A stretch of DNA of 8,235 nt. Origin: Syntrophomonadaceae bacterium. GTDB taxonomy: Bacteria > Bacillota > Syntrophomonadia > Syntrophomonadales > Syntrophothermaceae. Positions within the stretch are counted from its first letter, which is position 1. Each line of letters opens with the position of its first letter. The position numbers and the translations under genes are program-made. The stretch lies in NCBI GenBank assembly GCA_029907055.1, contig JARYMO010000056.1, forward strand, positions 1-8,235, written 5' to 3'. Below the pieces are notes generated by a model. It ran no database searches, was not told the DNA's origin, and saw only the letters and a list, made by a program, of their open reading frames with translations. Below are positions 8,101 to 8,235 of this stretch, piece by piece.

Positions 8101-8235
8101 GCGCAAGGGCTTCGCCTTCCAGGACATCTGGGACAAGGACGCCATCCTCTTCCCCGAGCCCATCGACGGCAAGTTCATCATCTACCACCGCATCGAGCCC
8201 AGCATATGGGTGTCGCACCTGGACCGGCTGGAGTT
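5111..8235 (+). CDS. Fusion of GT-A glycosyltransferase, unknown middle domain and GH130 mannoside phosphorylase; 3' end outside window
   Basis: At least 1041 codons without a stop. Residues 1 to about 408 resemble the GT78/GT81-type transferases (mannosylglycerate synthase, glucosyl-3-phosphoglycerate synthase). Supporting features are the nucleotide-binding strand IGIPFYNE (34-41), FGID (217-220), the LGAK segment (239-242) and a helical tail around W349. Expected active-site positions differ: A125-A126-D127 in place of DxD, G102-R103-G104 in place of GKG, and E244 where a metal-binding His is usual. Residues of about 410-870 are helical and unrecognised. From about 873 comes GH130: HNPIL (878-882), N897, R912, GVEDPR (951-956) with D954 the likely proton donor, K1009 in DKDAILFPE, and H1026-R1027. 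GH130 enzymes phosphorolyse beta-mannosides to mannose-1-phosphate. The final part of the GH130 domain is missing. No signal peptide or membrane helix is visible, so it is probably cytosolic. ATG 5111 has only a weak GGGGG before it, but no alternative start is near. Domain calls are firm; substrate is unknown. Confidence 0.85.
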   Translation, partial: MAIRDLAETEALFDRSLAEGLELTRQFTNIDLVIGIPFYNERDLLPEVLKVVEESLQLLDEVRHPLILCVGDPAGAEAMAAIRDMKLSAPLVSFLMAPGANGRGASIRAILEIANRLESDVVLFAADLVRDEHRGLQPDWLPRIVEPLRHDYDLVLTTFCRHHFEDLLGSLFIAPLLEVFYGCSVQASLSGIYAMSHDTAEDLCTEIKFWVDTTQAFGIDPWLVTRAIRWQKKMCQVQLGAKLESVSLEKINYVFKEIARSLFECIKRDEEFWLHGPFVLHTPDSYGAPYPDTPYEPTYSMRDLVLLFKRSYNQYRTLYAAAMPPALNEELERIVATPTKEFRFPGHTWAQVVYRFLFHYWYAPGDSTDDVLNALTFAFGGRMAGFIEHIEALEEELAHAKLFETHALVLAEADTHKLLQRRDFHSLREEFAQRWQQKALEVKPPLIPAHYLEFIPGIPIVLPKRLEGRGGRVVWSEGLFNRLQSRYQERFNTFLDEGLRVPPRADSRTVAGRLHELMVELEKALDRLLPGDLYTAEGTEAVVEGLFRLLLFPRTYGLREEIFREMLLRFPPLNVMIPAGARTPRELMEMMDVRDAVSLANLVETRKYADRAMLWILDNLRPENMDEVEIRPIVLSEKVLGGTVRLGNISDLNKLLTRIVVRPISKGMGGEFPKLRFSLFVGRHIMIAENYAHLWRTYTRERKNLGVKIRNSLIGRYETGAFSAHNIFENVHHRSLVRHSRRLADRLAEEGRSEEARVLRLMCDAYGLSQVMADGTFIPCSAYTWASYSYKGGRGLPSPLSSHVEEKWFNHEFLEEIYSEMGYDPADIMRMVVQLIGEGRASENLLDVLLGIQPKDLTVVVQEPQEYPPAGQLRRVPHNPILTPIKEHYWESRYVLNAAAVRIKDKVYLLYRAFGDDEVSRIGLAITDGYHVLERLPEPIFVPHNDRDRKGVEDPRVVVIGNQLYMLYTAYNGVIAQVSAASISIDDFLARRWDRWERKGFAFQDIWDKDAILFPEPIDGKFIIYHRIEPSIWVSHLDRLE

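Noticed and set aside
5948..8218. Minus-strand frames of 459 and 238 codons opposite the fusion gene
   Set aside because: Both lie antisense to a frame with conserved GT-A and GH130 motifs, and their composition (Gln, His, Val, Gly runs) is typical of shadow translation.

Overview
The window is bacterial and G+C-rich (roughly two thirds by eye). It has compact genes, sigma70-type promoters and Shine-Dalgarno-led GTG/ATG starts. The style fits a high-G+C, possibly thermophilic Firmicute or a relative, but nothing here fixes the taxon. There are four protein genes, two of them cut by the window edges. I saw no RNA genes, insertion sequences or CRISPR arrays.

Left part, minus strand (1-2219): a P-type (P2-like) cation-transporting ATPase, missing its C-terminal membrane helices. 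It is preceded by an unusually rich leader of about 240 bp. This holds a good extended -10 promoter with an 8-bp direct repeat around it, several small dyads, a clear intrinsic terminator, and another hairpin before the ribosome-binding site. The terminator lies between the promoter and the gene. The leader may therefore act as an attenuator, or the terminator may simply end the upstream transcript.

Middle part, minus strand (2459-4903): a two-gene GDP-mannose operon, mannose-1-phosphate guanylyltransferase followed by phosphomannomutase/phosphoglucomutase, 39 bp apart. Together they convert mannose-6-phosphate to mannose-1-phosphate and then to GDP-mannose.

Right part, plus strand (5111 to the end): a divergently transcribed giant gene of at least 1041 codons with an open 3' end. 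Its N-terminus resembles the GT-A glycosyltransferases of the mannosylglycerate synthase / glucosyl-3-phosphoglycerate synthase type. A helical region of about 460 residues that I do not recognise follows. The C-terminus, cut by the window, is a GH130 domain, the family of beta-mannoside phosphorylases. The two transcription units share a 207-bp divergent promoter region with a perfect TATAAT on one strand and TACAAT on the other.

The most interesting signal is this glycosyltransferase-GH130 fusion beside the GDP-mannose genes. It suggests an enzyme that makes and/or phosphorolyses a mannoside. The released mannose-1-phosphate could re-enter the adjacent GDP-mannose pathway. Several residues expected at the transferase active site are replaced, so the N-terminal domain may have altered chemistry or be catalytically silent. 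The link between the two units is inferred from context and domain identity, not shown directly.
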